This document shows, one piece after another, positions 34,771-51,000 of a stretch of 64,000 nt of DNA. Both the position numbers and the translations under genes were made by a program. Positions within the stretch are counted from its first letter, which is position 1; each line of letters starts with the position of its first letter. A model generated the notes under the pieces. The model was not told the origin of the DNA and did no database searches. It saw only the letters and a list, made by a program, of their open reading frames with translations. The stretch covers positions 82,983,033-83,047,032 of the forward strand of contig CM048845.1 in the NCBI GenBank assembly GCA_026545225.1, given 5' to 3'. The stretch is from Cornus controversa. Taxonomy: Eukaryota > Streptophyta > Magnoliopsida > Cornales > Cornaceae.

Positions 34771-36145
34771 TGAACCGAAATTCAAAGCCGTAGTACTTCA
34801 ATTGAGAAAATAAATTGTCTGGTATTAATCGACGAATCCTTCATACGAGTTCCCTGATGTGAAATTTAGCTTACCTTATTACGAAAAAACGATTTGTTTA
34901 CTCCATGTTACTTTAGGTTCATGTCGATTTCAGTTGATTGATACCTGAGATTGAATTCTGATAAAAATCTCATAATGCTATAACTTGTTCTACTGGAAAA
35001 TGGAGGAAAATACTTATTGTTTATAAACAAAAAAGGGCATTTAGTTTGCTATATGCCAAAATTGATTACTTGTAAATGCCAACATTTTACACTGATGAAG
35101 CCCTTCTTGGATATTGTTCCATTATTATGCTAATGCTAACTGTATTCTATAGTCCATGTTATTCTGAACATAATCTATTTTAAAAAGTAGTGTTGATTTA
35201 ACTAATGTTAGCTCAATGGAAAATTTATCACTACAATAAGCATAACAATGGCGCTAGTTTGGGATGGTGGTTTGTATTTGATGGTTGATATATCCATGAG
35301 TGTTGAACTGTTGGTATTGGGAAATTGGATGCCAATAACATTTTTACCTTCTATTTGACTAGCCGATTGACCTTTTCGACCCTGAATTTCTTTGATTCAT
35401 AGAATTACCATTAGCATTGGATTGAAGTTATTGAATGGAATGAATTTAATTGCTTTTTTCCTTTTTGAATGTGACTGTTGTTTGATGGTTTGAACCAATT
35501 AGCGAAAGTTGTGTTGTTTTTAGCCTCTTAGAAAGTAATAATACTTGAAGTTTTCAGCGTCTTAGAAAGTAATAATACTTGAAGTTGGAGGTGTATGCTT
35601 TGAGCTTAGTTGGGTGTGATCTATATGCCCCACATATTTGTTTCCTTGCTGACTTGAACTGAATTATGTTGCTGATTCTTGCAAATATTTTCAATTGGAT
35701 ACGTCGAGTGCTTTCTACAAGTCATGAGCTAGACCTAATAGTGACTTCTATTTAATAGTGATATTGCCTGTTTCATACGGGTGAAGTATATAAAGCTGTA
35801 TGTATCATCATCCTAGCGCGTCTTCAGCCCCTTATTGGGCTTTCCTTTATTTTGCAGCCCTGTATACTAGATTTTCTCAACAAGCTAGGCAGTATTCATT
35901 ACTTATGGAATAAACAACAGCTTAAGATGGAAACATAGCAAAAGTTTTTCCGTGGATGAAAAAAGTTTGGTCAAACGGTATATAGGATTTGAAGTGGTGG
36001 AAATCCTAAGAGCTTTTTGTGGTATTGCTTCAATATATATATATATATATTACTGAATCCCAATATTCGGTTGCGGTCTGGATGGGTCATTGCTAAAATG
36101 AATTGAATCCTATCAAATATTTATATTTCTCATTTGAATTACTCA

Positions 36146-36182
<37 letters not shown>

Positions 36183-36291
36183 CCTATGAATTTCATTTTT
36201 CACCAGAAGAGTTAGGCTTTGCTAAGTTTGTATCTCAAAAAACTGTTTCTGTTTTCAGAGTAACAAAAAATTGAAAACTGTGTTTTTGGGC

Positions 36292-37988
36292 AGCTTGGTT
36301 GTGTTTTTCAAAAATAATTTTCTAAAAATTGAATTACAATAGTTGTAGTTTTTAGGAAACTACAAAATGTTGTTTTGAGAGTTTTTGAAAATTAACGCTA
36401 CTCTTTTGAAAACACGGAGAACCAATTTTTACTTAGAAACACGGAACGAGACCCTATCGTTTATAACACCTCTCTTTTCTCAGTCGCACAACGTCTGCCT
36501 GCAATGTCTCTCTCTCTCTCTCTGAGTGCTTCTTCAAGCTCTCCCAGAGTTCTCTCTCTGCAATGTCTCTTAATTGATGATGCTTTTACATTTCAGTTAA
36601 TTTACATCTTCCATCAATTCCCTTCATTTCAAACCCTAATTCTTTGATTTCTTATTGCCTTTGGCTCTGGTCTCATCTTGAAATTTCAAGAATCAAAACC
36701 CTAATCAACAAAAGATTTTTGATCTTTGAGTTATAATTGGTATAGGCTGTGATAATTTGGATTTAAGAAGAAGTAGTTAGAAGAAGAGGAATTTTCAGAT
36801 AGAAGCGTTTAAACATTAGGTCATGGTGGACTCCAAATTCCCAGAGAAGACTTGGAAAGTTTTGGAGCACGATTTGCAAAATTTATCGCAATGCAAGTGG
36901 GCTTAGTTTCGAAGAACTTTTTATTTTATTTTATTTTGGATTTACTTATAGTAGTCCTGTTATTGTTTTCATTTTTGTCCCTTTTTGTTATTGTACTGTT
37001 AGGGTATAATATTAAACAAGAATAATACAATTTGATTGTTAGTATGCTTTTTTAATGTTTAATTTTATTGTTTTTATATTTGATTGTTGTATCAATGCTT
37101 GAGGTTGTCTCTGGAATTATTAGCATATCATTTTTATACTTTTGAAACCAAAATCTATTACTAAATGTTGTTTGATAAAATGGAAATTGAGTATAGAATA
37201 ATTTTAATGTTGAATTAGTAACATTGGAGATGTTGTGCAATTGACAAAACTCATACTGTTGATTTTCTTATTCATCATAATCAGTGGACTTTTCCACCTT
37301 CCATTCCAGAACCTATAGTTGATCTATTTATTCAAAATTGCCACTGCCTCTTCCTTACGTTTGTTACTGTATAATTGCTGGGATGAGGAGGAGGATAATA
37401 CTGAGCACTTATTTATTCATTGTAATTTGGTTGTGGAAGTGTGGAGATGGTGTTCGTTTTTAAGTTGCAATTTTTCAGTCTTAATTCCCTTCTAGATATG
37501 GCAGATTGAATCCTTTAGTTGGCAATTGGTAATTCAATCCATTGTTAAATTGTTTGATGTTCCTTTACAACAATTCTTTGGAAGGAGAGAAATCTGCTTC
37601 TCAAATCGTCATTGACTTTGATTTGGAATTGGCTACCTTGTTGGGACTTTCAGTTGAAGAATATGCACTTCATTGACTTCTTTCTAAACTAAACATTTTA
37701 GGGAGAAAAAAGTTTATTACATTATTATTACTAGTTTACATCTTAAAAATAAATAAATAAAAGAGTAATGTGAAAATTTTATTTTATTTTATTTTCTTAG
37801 TTTAGAAAACTATTTCCAGTAGTAGTACATACAACCAAGTAGATTTATGAGTTTTTGTTCTTTGAAAATTATTTCGTAGTTTTTCCAACTAAGCAGATTT
37901 TCAAACTGAAAAAATCGAAAACTGTTTTCTGATCTGAGTTTTATGAAAACCATTCTTGAAAATTGTTTTGGAAGTTGTAAACCAAGCT
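36292..37988. repeat. Tentative transposon with AGCTTGGTT ends in eL42 intron 1
   Basis: AGCTTGGTTGTGTTTTTCAA at the left resembles AGCTTGGTTTACAACTTCCA, the reverse complement of the right end, over about 37 bp. No target duplication was found. The interior contains CT-rich leader-like sequence near 36500, a 29-codon open stretch from ATG 36823, and the L1 scrap listed separately. A related motif pair (CTAAGTTTG / CCAACTAAGCAG) lies slightly outside and inside, so the borders are unclear. Confidence 0.35.
37255..37680 (+). mobile_element. L1 LINE 3' scrap (zf-RVT domain)
   Basis: Translated segments QWTFPPSIPEPIVDLF (about 37285) and EHLFIHCNLVVEVWRWCSF (about 37400-37470) match the post-RT zinc-binding region (zf-RVT) of plant L1 LINEs; Cys and His residues of the finger are visible. 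Frames are broken. It is not contiguous with the L1 relic at 30.7-33.1 kb. Confidence 0.75.
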
Positions 37989-38418
37989 AAGGCCTTAATA
38001 TCTCCATTAGCTAAACCCTTTCTTACCTTGCCCTTGGACTTGTATTTTGTTCATACACAATCAATGGAGGCCTCCCTGACATATGTTGCAACGTCTCCAA
38101 TAGCGTGGTCGATGAATTAACTTGTGTGCTTCATGGAATTCTTATGCATTATGAGTGTGTTTATGATATTTTGTATTACGTTTCCATTGATTTTATAGGA
38201 TTCCCATTATTTTTTCCAAGTTCTTAGTCAACTATGAAGTGCCTATTTAATTGAAACTTCCAACTCAGAATTCTATCATTTTCGTTTCATGGTTTTTAGA
38301 TGCAAAACTTAATTTCAAGTAGAAGAAAGCATGAAAATGCGCTCTTACCAGATTCACATTTTTAACATTCATTTTTACTTTTTCCATTATATAATGTAAT
38401 CAAATCCCTCTCTTGCAG

Positions 38419-40575
<2,157 letters not shown>

Positions 40576-41361
40576 GTGTCAATTTTATGGAGTATTGTTA
40601 TCCTGGTCTTATTGCTGTGCTATGTTTCCTGACCTTTTAGTTGAACTTTCAATTTGAATGCATCTGTTTCTATGCGGGTCACTGTGTCAATTGAAGTTTT
40701 TACTTTTTAAAATGGACGGATACTTTGAATACTTGAGGGGCAGTAGAGCTTGGGTTAGTTATTGAGATAATGATTACAAAAATGGCATTTATATATCAAT
40801 AATAATTAGCAAACAGGTTCTAAAAAATCCTAATAAATCCAATTGGTTTATAGCACATAACGTCAAATTATACTTTTAAGTTCAAATTTGTTTGTGTTGC
40901 ATTGTCTTTTTGGCTTTCTTAATTTATTGTCATAGGCTTTTGTGTATTGAACCTTGTTACGTAGGGGTGCACAAAGAACCGGTAGAACCGGAACTGTAAC
41001 TGAACTGAATCGTTCACTACGGTTTCGATTCCAAGTCCATTAGAATCGAACCGAACTGGAACCGTTATTGTTACTAATTATATATATTATATTATTATAA
41101 CACTTTACTAATTATGTATATATATTTATGAGTATAACACATACAACCCTAACCTAATAGACATCTCTTATTCTCTTTCTCACAACACCCACTCCCACCA
41201 GCCCCAGCCACCTCATTCTTTTTCTCACGGCTCTCACTCCCAACCCGTCACCGGGAAACTAACTGTCCAGAACTGCTAGGCCAAGGTTTTTGTGCTTTGT
41301 TCCTCGAGATTGCCAAGTTCATGTGGTTGAGATTGATGGCCAAGGACTTGAGTGGCACTAT
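40576..41361. other. Intergenic region with degenerate GGTTC-rich repeat
   Basis: From about 40975 the sequence starts GTAGGGGTGCACAAAGAACC and continues with AACCGG repeats. This resembles the left end of common plant hAT-like repeats (TAGGGGTGCA). A related GGTTCGGTTT-rich segment ends near 42470, so the hAT MITE and a short unrecognised coding-like stretch (about 41270-41360 plus 41905-41965) may be nested inside one old element. No right terminus was found. Confidence 0.4.
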
Positions 41362-41896
41362 TAGGGATGGCAACGAGGCGGGGCGGGGCGGGTTTTGACT
41401 TTCCCGTCCCTACAACTGTTTAACTTTTCTCTTCCCGTTCTCGCCCCGCAATCGTTTATAATATCATCCCCAAACTCCGTCCTTGCAACAGTTTAATTTT
41501 TCCCACCCCACTCTCGCCTCGCCCCGTTTATACTTTTTTTTTTTAATGCAAAATTTTGTATAATAATAAATCTGATATTTAGATACATATACACCAAATA
41601 CACACATTTAGATATATGCAACACAATGGTTAATAGTGAGTCATCCATTACTGATATAATATAACTTGTATTATTGTATGATATATATAATATTAATATT
41701 TTCTTTATATATTATATATATAAGTATAAATATATATACTTAAACGGGGCGGGGCGGGTACCTGTCGAGTTAGGGTCTTACCCCATCCCCGCTCCGTTTA
41801 AGCGCGGGTTATTTTTCTTAACCCCATTCTCACCCCATTTCCTTAAACAGTTTCGTAAACGGGTTTTAAATGGGGCGGGACAAATTGTCATCCCTA
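41362..41896. mobile_element. hAT-type MITE (535 bp)
   Basis: It begins TAGGGATGGCAA and ends TTGTCATCCCTA, with GC-rich subterminal repeats (GGGGCGGGGCGGG on both sides). Flanking 8-mers are GGCACTAT (41354-41361) and GGCACTGT (41897-41904), 7 of 8 identical. The centre is AT-rich and non-coding. This is a familiar plant MITE architecture. Confidence 0.88.
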
Positions 41897-42924
41897 GGCA
41901 CTGTCAATGTCCTAAAGAGATCGCAAGGACTTGCAGCATGAAAGATGTTGAAATCTTTCTGGATTGACTCAGTGAAATTAGGTTAGAAGTTCTTTTCTTT
42001 TTTTCTTTCTTTTATTATGATTAATTTAGCAATTCTTTGGTTTTATGTGTGGAGTTTGAATAGAACTTATCGTGTTTGATTTTAATGTGTGGTTTTCTAC
42101 TGATGTTTGGTTTTGGAGTGCTGAATATGGTCAAGTGGTCAGTGAGTGATAAAATTACTAATACGAATTAGTGGTCCAACATGATTCAAAGGTGCCTAAC
42201 AAATTTCAACTTTCACTCGTGCTTCTTCTGAATCCTGAGTTCTTTTGGATCTTGTATCAATGCAAAATATCACTTTGTTTTCTGGAATGTTTGGTAATAT
42301 TTATTCACCTTTTTTTTTGTTATCTCCATTTCTTTGGAACCGCGATTCGAAACCAATCCTAACCGTTCGGTTTAGTTTGGTTCAGTTCAATTCGTTCTAT
42401 TCCATCTCCCAATGATTTCGGTTTCAAAATCAAAGAATCGTTAGGTCGGTTCTGAATATGTTGGACTTAAATGTGGAGGGTAGGTGGATGTGTATATGAA
42501 TGTAGTGGGTGAATCGTGACCGTTAGGTAATAGATAGAGAAAGTTATTTAAGACCGTCGATAGGCATTGATAATTTGAACCGTAAGATTGATTTTTTAGG
42601 CATTTTTGACTGTTAGATCGTTATTTTATTTTATTTTTTTTAGGGAGATTCAAATACAATGCTTAAATGTATCGTAGATTGGTTAGTATATTTGTTTTGC
42701 TATTGTTTATTTATTTATTTTTTTGGGTAACTTGTTTTTCCTTTTATGAAAACTCTTATGATTAGAGGGTAAAGTTTTTCTTCATCAAGTTGATAAAATC
42801 AAGGCTAGCGTCAAAATGCATCGAAGAAAGTAAATATCAAATAGAGGTAAATGACTTGGTATGATCACTTTAACTAAGTAATTATTCATCTAAAAAAAGG
42901 TAAAAACGATGCTTTGAAAATTCT
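41897..42924. other. Intergenic region, no gene seen
   Basis: It contains the right half of the GGTTC-rich repeat (about 42330-42470) and otherwise AT-rich DNA. I see no supported coding region or RNA. Confidence 0.45.
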
Positions 42925-43760
42925 ATTAGTGACACTCATGATGAACTTGCTTTAGTTGCTAGAAAATTTAAGAGATTTTTATAGAATAAATAAATATAGC
43001 AGTAAATGACAAACTTCCAAGAATAGATGTAAGAAGAACAAGAATAAGAAAATTTCTAAAGACTTTTTTTGTTGAAATTGTAATGAGAAAGGATTTCTAG
43101 CAGAATGTCCTAAGAAAAATGAGTCAAAAGATAAAAAGAAGAAATTTAAGGTTATGAGAGCAACACTCCTGAATCTCACAGTGATACTTTTTCAAAGGCT
43201 GAGGAGGCTCATTGTTTGATAATTCATTTATTTGGTCATCTTCCTTCACCCTCTTTTTCTTCTGAACTGTTTGTCTAGGGCGATCTCTAAGGTTCTCTCT
43301 TCTCTGTCCCATATTGGCAAGGGCAGACTGTATCAAGGTAGTCAGTTGTTTCTGTGACTTCCTTCTCATCATAAGGTTTCATCCTTCTTCCTCTTTGTAT
43401 GTGGAACTTGGACTATTAGTGGTTTCAACGAACCAAACTGGATTATCTTAGAACATTTCTACTGTGTGAGTGGGGTCACTTGTATTTGAGATTTTGTGTA
43501 GGTTGGGCTCGAAAATTCGGAGTTAATGGTAACATGATTTGATTCGTCTACTTAATCACCATTTAAAAGAATCTTCATTTGTTTTGCCAGGTTTCTTCGA
43601 CTCTCAGTTGGATAGTTGATAATGTGGTGATAATAGTTGTATCTTGGGTCGTGGGCGTTTGCATTATGAGAGTTCAATTGTTTTTTCTGAAGTTAAAATT
43701 CCAGTATTTCCAGAGTGACAATGGGTCCTTTTTTTTTTTTCCAGGCGTTACACTTCATCA
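42925..43760 (+). mobile_element. Scraps of an old Copia element
   Basis: At about 43070-43180 a broken frame reads like a gag zinc knuckle and basic tail (NCNEKGFLAECPKKNESKDK); the first Cys codon is followed by a stop and the knuckle His is lost. At about 43700 a segment with FQSDNGS resembles the integrase catalytic box. No LTR is visible. An Arg/Lys-rich frame on the opposite strand at 43124-43372 is unassigned. Confidence 0.45.
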
Positions 43761-44097
43761 AATCATTATAAATCCAATGCATTTAAGAATTATCATAATA
43801 ACTTTTTATTTATTTATTTAGAAAAAGTGTGAATTCCTTGTTCAATATCTTTATATACCTTATTTAAAGATCAGTTTTGGTAAGGTTAAAGTTGAACGTG
43901 ACATTATAAAAGTCCTATAATCTTTTCAGATTTAAGAAATAATTTACCTTTAAGAATAATAAAAAACTTGTACTAGATAATTTGATACTTGTATCGACAC
44001 CAGTTGTTCATTAGTCACCGAGTGAAGTACCCATCCTTGGAGATTATAAACAATATAAGATTATAGAAAAATGTAACTAATTAAGTTTTTTTTTTAA

Positions 44098-44695
44098 CAT
44101 CTTAACCATAGGATATAATTTTTTTGGCCAAGTAACCTTATAACCTATATAATTTACACGTGTGTAGGCAACAAAGTAATAAAATTTTTATTTATAAAAA
44201 AATAATATAATAAATAAATATTGACTTTGAGAGAATATAAGTAACAGACATGAACATCGTTACTCATATTAAAATAGTTCACCAATTTATTAGTCGAGTG
44301 GCCATAGCTCCAATTTATTAGTTGAGTGTATTAAAAAATTATGGAATAATTAAATATTCATATAATATAAATTAAATATTCATATAAATGTCTAGTTATA
44401 TATATAATGGAGAAATATAAAAAATATTATTGGTCCATTTACATTTGTATCCCACCACCACTGTTTTTTTTACATCTTAACCTTGGGACATAATTTTTTT
44501 TTGGGTAATTAATCTTATGGAATAATTAATATAACATCTATATAATTTACACGTGTGTAGGCAACATAGTAATAAAATTCATATTTATAAAAAAACTAAT
44601 ATAATATATAAATATTGACTTTGAGAGCATTTAAGTAGCAGACATGTATATCGTTATCACATATTAAAATAGTTCAACAATTTATTAACGAGTGT
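44098..44695. repeat. Direct duplication, about 215-bp copies
   Basis: Copies at about 44098-44310 and 44472-44695 share 'tatataatttacacgtgtgt', 'aggcaacawagtaataaaat', 'aatattgactttgagag' and 'atattaaaatagttcam', with small indels. A third weak trace may lie between them. Non-coding. It lies just downstream of the minus-strand CC-NBS-LRR gene. Confidence 0.8.
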
Positions 44696-44801
44696 ATTAA
44701 AACTTTAAAAAGAATATGTAACACTTCACTCCTTAGCGAGAAAAATAAAATACTTGGAACTAGAGATAAAACAATCTTTAGCAACACACACCGGTGTTCA
44801 T

Positions 44802-47800
44802 TCACACTCGAGCAAGGAAAGAAATATAAAAAAAAAATAAAGCCAAAAATATTGTAGCACAAATATAAATCCATATGAAGCGTTCAACTTTGGTAGTCCC
44901 AAATAAATTGCTTATTTGACCCTTCCAATTGACATAGCCTGAGTGGTCTGCACAAAAAATGAACACTATAAATAAATAAATAAATAAAAATTAGATTGAT
45001 AAACAAGTATGTTTCCGTAAGTAGCAAGTCAAGAATTTAGACAGAAGTAGTACACACAGAAGAATTGACATCCTACGATTTGGATGAGTAAATTTGGGAA
45101 AAAGCATATTCAGCAAAAACAATGTCTAGATTTTGAAATTTCAAAATTACCTGAACTTGTTTCTTCATCATCATTGCCTGAAATAAACACAAGTGGACGT
45201 ATGGATTAAATGAATAGCATTGCCTGAGTCCGTTCTTCTAGCAATTGAGGACAAAATTTCATAAATATACTACTACTCAGCAAAAACGATGTCTATATAA
45301 TCTCTTACCTTTCCATTCTTCAATGCCCTGCTGTACATACTTATTGAGGTCACTCACTTTATGTAGGTCATAATAACTCCCCATTAATTCTATCACCGGT
45401 GTGCTTATCCGTCCGGACGTGAAAGTCTCCATTTTGGGACAATTGCACAGGCTAACTTTTGTCAGGGAAGGCAATTTGAAAGGATTATTTGCCCCACAAA
45501 AACTTGTGAGGTTTTCTAGATATTCAAGTTCTATGGACCTTAACTTGGGGAACACAATTTCATCCATCACGCCATTCTCTTCACCTTGATCATCATTTCT
45601 AATTACTTCTTCAATCGCATCACAACATACAACTGTTAGAACTTCAATTTTTGTGAGATTTCTTGCCATTGAGAGTGAGAATAAATATTTCAAGCTATTG
45701 CAATAGTCAACTCCTAAAGATCTTAGGCCATGGAAGGCCAAAAGTCTTTGGGGGTCCATTATTCGAGAAGACACTGTTGTGCCTCTTTCTCTATCTTCAA
45801 GTCCTTCAAGGTTGAAGACAACTTCTAATGATGAACAATTACTTAGAGTGAGTTCTTCAACAACTTCAAACCTCTGTAGTAGGGTAGAAGCATTCACTAA
45901 CTTGCTGTACATCCACAACTTCAGCTTTCTTACTTGGCTAAATGAGGCTGTTGGAACATGGCCACACCAGATACCATCCGAGAGTGTCAAATCCTTCAAG
46001 ATAGGAAACGCAACCTACAAAAATCAGTCAGTCGAGCAATTCTCTGACAATCAAAGAAAACATGAATTAATGTGCAGAGGTTCCAAACCAGTGGAGAATT
46101 CATTTGGCTCTTTTTTTTTTCCATGGGAAAATTCCAAGAGGTACTACTTTTCACTTTTTAACACCACTAAGTCTCATAAAGTTTCAATAAGATTATTATG
46201 TCCTATTATTGAAACCTTTTTCTAAATAAATTTTAAATCTCTCAATCTTGCATTCCTAAATTAGATATATATATATTTTGCAATTATAGTCATTGTGCAA
46301 AAATTGATTTGTTTTACAAAAGATTTGTTTTTTCAAAACAACTATTCGAAGTTAACATGTTTAATATTCTCTTAGCAATTGAATTTTTTTTTTTGTCAAT
46401 TTATAAATTTTAACTATTAAATAATTCGTCTTTGTACAAATATAAAGAACTACTCAAAAAAATTCAAAAAATAATAATAATTAAAACTTCCGTTAATTAT
46501 TTTGTCACACTTTTCGTTCATCAAAAGAATTTTCTAAGTAGCATAACTTCATACAAACATAGAAATAGAAAGCTTAAAAGTTAGAAAGATATAAACCTAG
46601 CAAGGAGATGTTTGAGATTGCTGTTTAATAGTTTATTGAAAACTATGTTTTTAATTAAAAAGATTAAGAAAAATGATGTACAAGTGACTTAAAGAAAAAA
46701 TTTATGTGCTTTGTGATTGAGTTTGTCTGTTGCACAATAGTTCAAGTCTCGGACTGTCTATTAGGCAGGTTCCTTAATATTGTTGCGCCTAGTGCCTCTG
46801 TTTGGCTGAGTTATGACCCATTACAGCCCCCACTGTTAATCTTAACTCCGTACATAAAATTGCTTGAACTTCAAGGATTTTTTTTTTATTATTTATTTAT
46901 TAAACAGTTGTATACTTGTATATATATATATGAGTATAATATGGGCGTGAGGGCGTCTATAAATTGATTGGGCTTGGGCTGAACTTTTTGTTTTTTAGCC
47001 CAAGGAAAATTTCTAGAGATGGAAGAGAACTAACTGAGCCCAAAAGAGGTTGAAAAGTAAAAACGTACGTCAATGATGCAGATTTAGGGCACGGAGATCA
47101 TAAGAGAGTGGAGAGAGATTCGATTGTTAATGATATCTAATTGGAAGCAATGACACGGATGGAGTGTCTAATGATGTAGGTGCATCATATCTTCATCCCA
47201 TGTTAAAATATATTTGCATCTTTGGGTCATTTAGAACTGTCAAAGGGTAGCTAATGGCTTCCGCTAATTTTGATCGGTTAATTTATAACATGCATATATG
47301 TTAATTACGAGTTTAGGATATATATATATAGGTACCTTGAGATTGAAGAGGGCTTGTACTTGGAGAATGTCATTTTCCACTGCTGCCTTTTTAGATTCAA
47401 ACCAAAAACTTTTGAGATTTGGCAACCTTACAAGTTTCATATTCTTTAATTGAGGGAACAAAATGATTTCATCATTTGTCACATCTTCTTCTCCTTGTTC
47501 CGTTTCAACTGCAATTATCTCTTCTATCTTCTCACAATTATCCACTGTCAAATATTGTAGTTGCCGAAGATTTCTTGCTATGGATGATGAGAATACATTT
47601 CTCAAACTCTCACAGTCTATAATGTCGAGATATGTTAGGTTTGAATAGGCACCGATTAGTCTTTGATCAGAATGTTTCTTTCTATTCAACCCCATGAGCA
47701 TCAACTTAGGTAGCCACGATAGGTTCATTCCTTCTAACCGAGGTAGTTCCATTGTTGTTGCAGACCCTTTTTCAATGGTAAGCACCTCAACTGCATATAC

Positions 47801-48039
47801 CACTACATCACAATTCCAAACTCGGAGTGTTTTTAGATTCTGTAACCTTGGGATCAAATTGGAAGGTATCACATTCTCCAGTTTATTACATCCACCTATG
47901 TTCACACGCCTTAGCTGCCGGAAGGATTCTTCTTCTGCTTCGAGACCTACCAATAATTGGTTGTCCCATATTGCTGTAATGCTATCCAATTCACGTATAT
48001 GCAGTTCCTCCAAGGCAGGGAATGAAACCTGCAAAATTC

Positions 48040-48073
<34 letters not shown>

Positions 48074-51000
48074 TGTTATGTGGATGGTTTAAAATTTTAA
48101 TTTATGATCCTCGGCCAGCTATATATTAGTAAATCTTGAAAAAAAATACTTCTTTCCCCTTCACTATTTTTGACTCCCATCACTTTAAAATGTAATATGA
48201 GATTTTTGGTGATATCGTTATGGTTAAATTTAGGTTATAAGAGAGAATATTTTGACTCATCAAAGGCTCACTTACCGTTATACCATTTCGAAAGCTTTTT
48301 AGTATGTATATACTAGTTGGTTTGCTGAAATTGAAATTGTAGAGAATGTGAAGTGACTCTAACGAGCCATGATTCAAAGTATTATTGAGGTGAGTTCTGT
48401 TACCACTTATTGAAAGAATTAAGCTAGAATACTTGTATGGGCATATATACTAGTTTCTAAAATAGGCGAATTAATTTATAACAAATAAATATACTTCCAT
48501 GTGTTAAATGGTGAACATTTTTCTTGAAAAAGGTGTTTTCAACAATTGAATATATAGCAATGTTTTAATTGGCGGAGCATACCTTTTCATTAAAGAGAGC
48601 TTGTGCATCGGTGGAAGTACTGCACTCTGTAGTTGACGTTTTCTTCGTATTGGCGCAGATGCTTCCGAGGATTGGTAGAGTATCTAGCTTCATTTTTTTT
48701 AACTGGCAGAAAATAACTCTATCCATTACTTCCTCATCATCTAGTATTATTTCTTCCATGATTTCGCAGTTTGATATATCTAATTCTTGGAGTTGCAGAA
48801 GAGCTCTTGCCATGGATGGGAAGAAGAGAAATTTCAGTGTACAATGTTCAACTACTAACACACTCAATTTGCTGAAAGAACCTTCAGTTTGTAAATTCCA
48901 TTTTGGTTTGCCAAGTAGATGTTCCATGTCATTGCAGTCCCAAATTTTAAGATAATTCAAGTCCAAAAACCCATTTCCATCTCCAGAGTGAAGCACATTC
49001 TTTAAACCTTCCATTCCTTTTAAAATTAGTACATCGGCTTTCTCTATCAAAATATTGAACTCCTTCCTCAAAGTAATATCATCAAGTTTCAACATATTTG
49101 TTCCTCCTACATTTTCTTCATAATACTCAAAACCACTAGTCCTCCCAATCGATATTTTAAATCTGTTCAACAACTTAAAGCAAAGCTCATTGGGAAGTAA
49201 CATGCCATCTCCTATGTGAATCTGTAAATTGGTTAAGCGAGTTAATAATTTAAGCTCATCAAGCCCTACATTCCCTTCATCCCCCCATCCCCTAAAGTTA
49301 TATGGAATGTACAATTCCTCTATGTTGGATAGCCTTTCTATGACACCTGATGGAATGATCTCGAGTTTTGGACAACTTCTCCAATCTAACCACCGCAAGC
49401 TAGTCAACTGTCCTACTTCCACAGCCACCTGTTTGAGATCATAATCAACAATTTTTAAGATCTCAAGATTTCTTAGATCCTTGAGAAAAGCTAGGTTCAC
49501 CTGCCCACAGTCATATAGACTCAACATACGAAGGTTGGTCAGATTTAGAAGTGATGATGGCAGCCGCAAACAATGCAAATCTAAAACTTCAAGCTTTTTC
49601 GTCCTTTTAAAAAAGTTATCTAGAACTTGTGGTTTATGACAAGCGTCGCATTCCAATAACAAGGTGCGTAATTTCGAACATTCTAACTCACGGGGAAGCT
49701 CACAAATATTTTTTGACCTCAACGAGATTACCTTGTGGGATTCATACTCATCTTCCTCTGGCCATTTTGGGACACCTGTTTTTGCCAGAAATCCCTCTTT
49801 TGATGCAATTGAGATGGCAACATCTCGAATGATGTCGTGCATTTTAACGAAGTCTTTGTTTTTTCCTAGTAACAACAAATGAGATTTCTTTAGGGTATCA
49901 ACCAACACAAGTGTTCTATCTCTTGCTATTTTCATTGTATATGAGTTGTCCTTGAGAAACTTTGTTGCCACTCCATACATCACCAAGTCATCAATTGGAA
50001 TTTCAGCATCTTCTGGAAATAGAGAACAGTACAGAAAACATGATTTGAAATCTGGTTGCCTTAAATACTTGTAACTCCACTCTATGCGTGAATACAGTTT
50101 TTCAGTCACTCCTTCGATGTTATATCCTCTGCAATTACTCAATTGTACAAGTGCATCATCCCACACATGTTTTTCTTTCTGATTACTCAGTGTTGCTCCA
50201 ACTACAACTATTGCCAAGGGCAAACAATTACATTCTCTGCACACTTGTTTCGCAACATAATGAATTTCATGAGGAGATTCAATAAAATCTCCCACTATTT
50301 TCTTAAACAGGTCCCATGCTTCATATTCCTGTAAAAGTCCAATTGGGAAGTTTTCTTGGACCCCCATCTTAATGCAAACATCTTCTCTTCGAGAGGTCAA
50401 CAGAACTTTACAGCCTTTATTATGATTATCGCCAGATGGGATTCCTATTTCCTCCAACTTAACTTCATCACTCCAAACGTCATCAATTATTACAAGAATT
50501 TTTTTCCCATTTTTCAATCTGTTGCACAACTCCCCCTTTCTACCAACTTCAGTCTCGGTTTGAAATGACATATTTAAACACTCTGCAAGTTCTTTTTGAA
50601 TTTTTTTCAGATCTGGAATTTGGGAAAAGACTGCCTTGGCGACCTCATCAAAAAGCTTCTCTTCTTGAGTTTGCTTGGCAATTTCTTCTACCGTTCTCGT
50701 CTTTCCACTGCCTCCCATTCCATATATTCCAACTTTGTAAATCATATCATTTTCCAACGCCTTTATGATATGTTTATAAACTGATTCTCTAGATTTAAAT
50801 TGTTCAAATTTTTTTGTAGGTGTGTACCAAATTTTATCCAGAGGAGCACGGTGTCCAACTGTATCAAAATTGCTGCCATGATCTATTAACCCAGAAACAT
50901 AAGACGACAACTTTTTACCTTCCTTACCAAGCCGATACCTTGAACGAACATCAAAACATGACTTGATGTTTTCTCTGTCTACCAATAATCTATTCAGGTC

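Noticed and set aside
36823..36906. Short frame starting MVDSKFPEKTWKVLEHD as exon 1 of eL42
   Set aside because: eL42 starts MVNVPKTK with ATG separated by an intron; this frame does not fit and runs into a stop.
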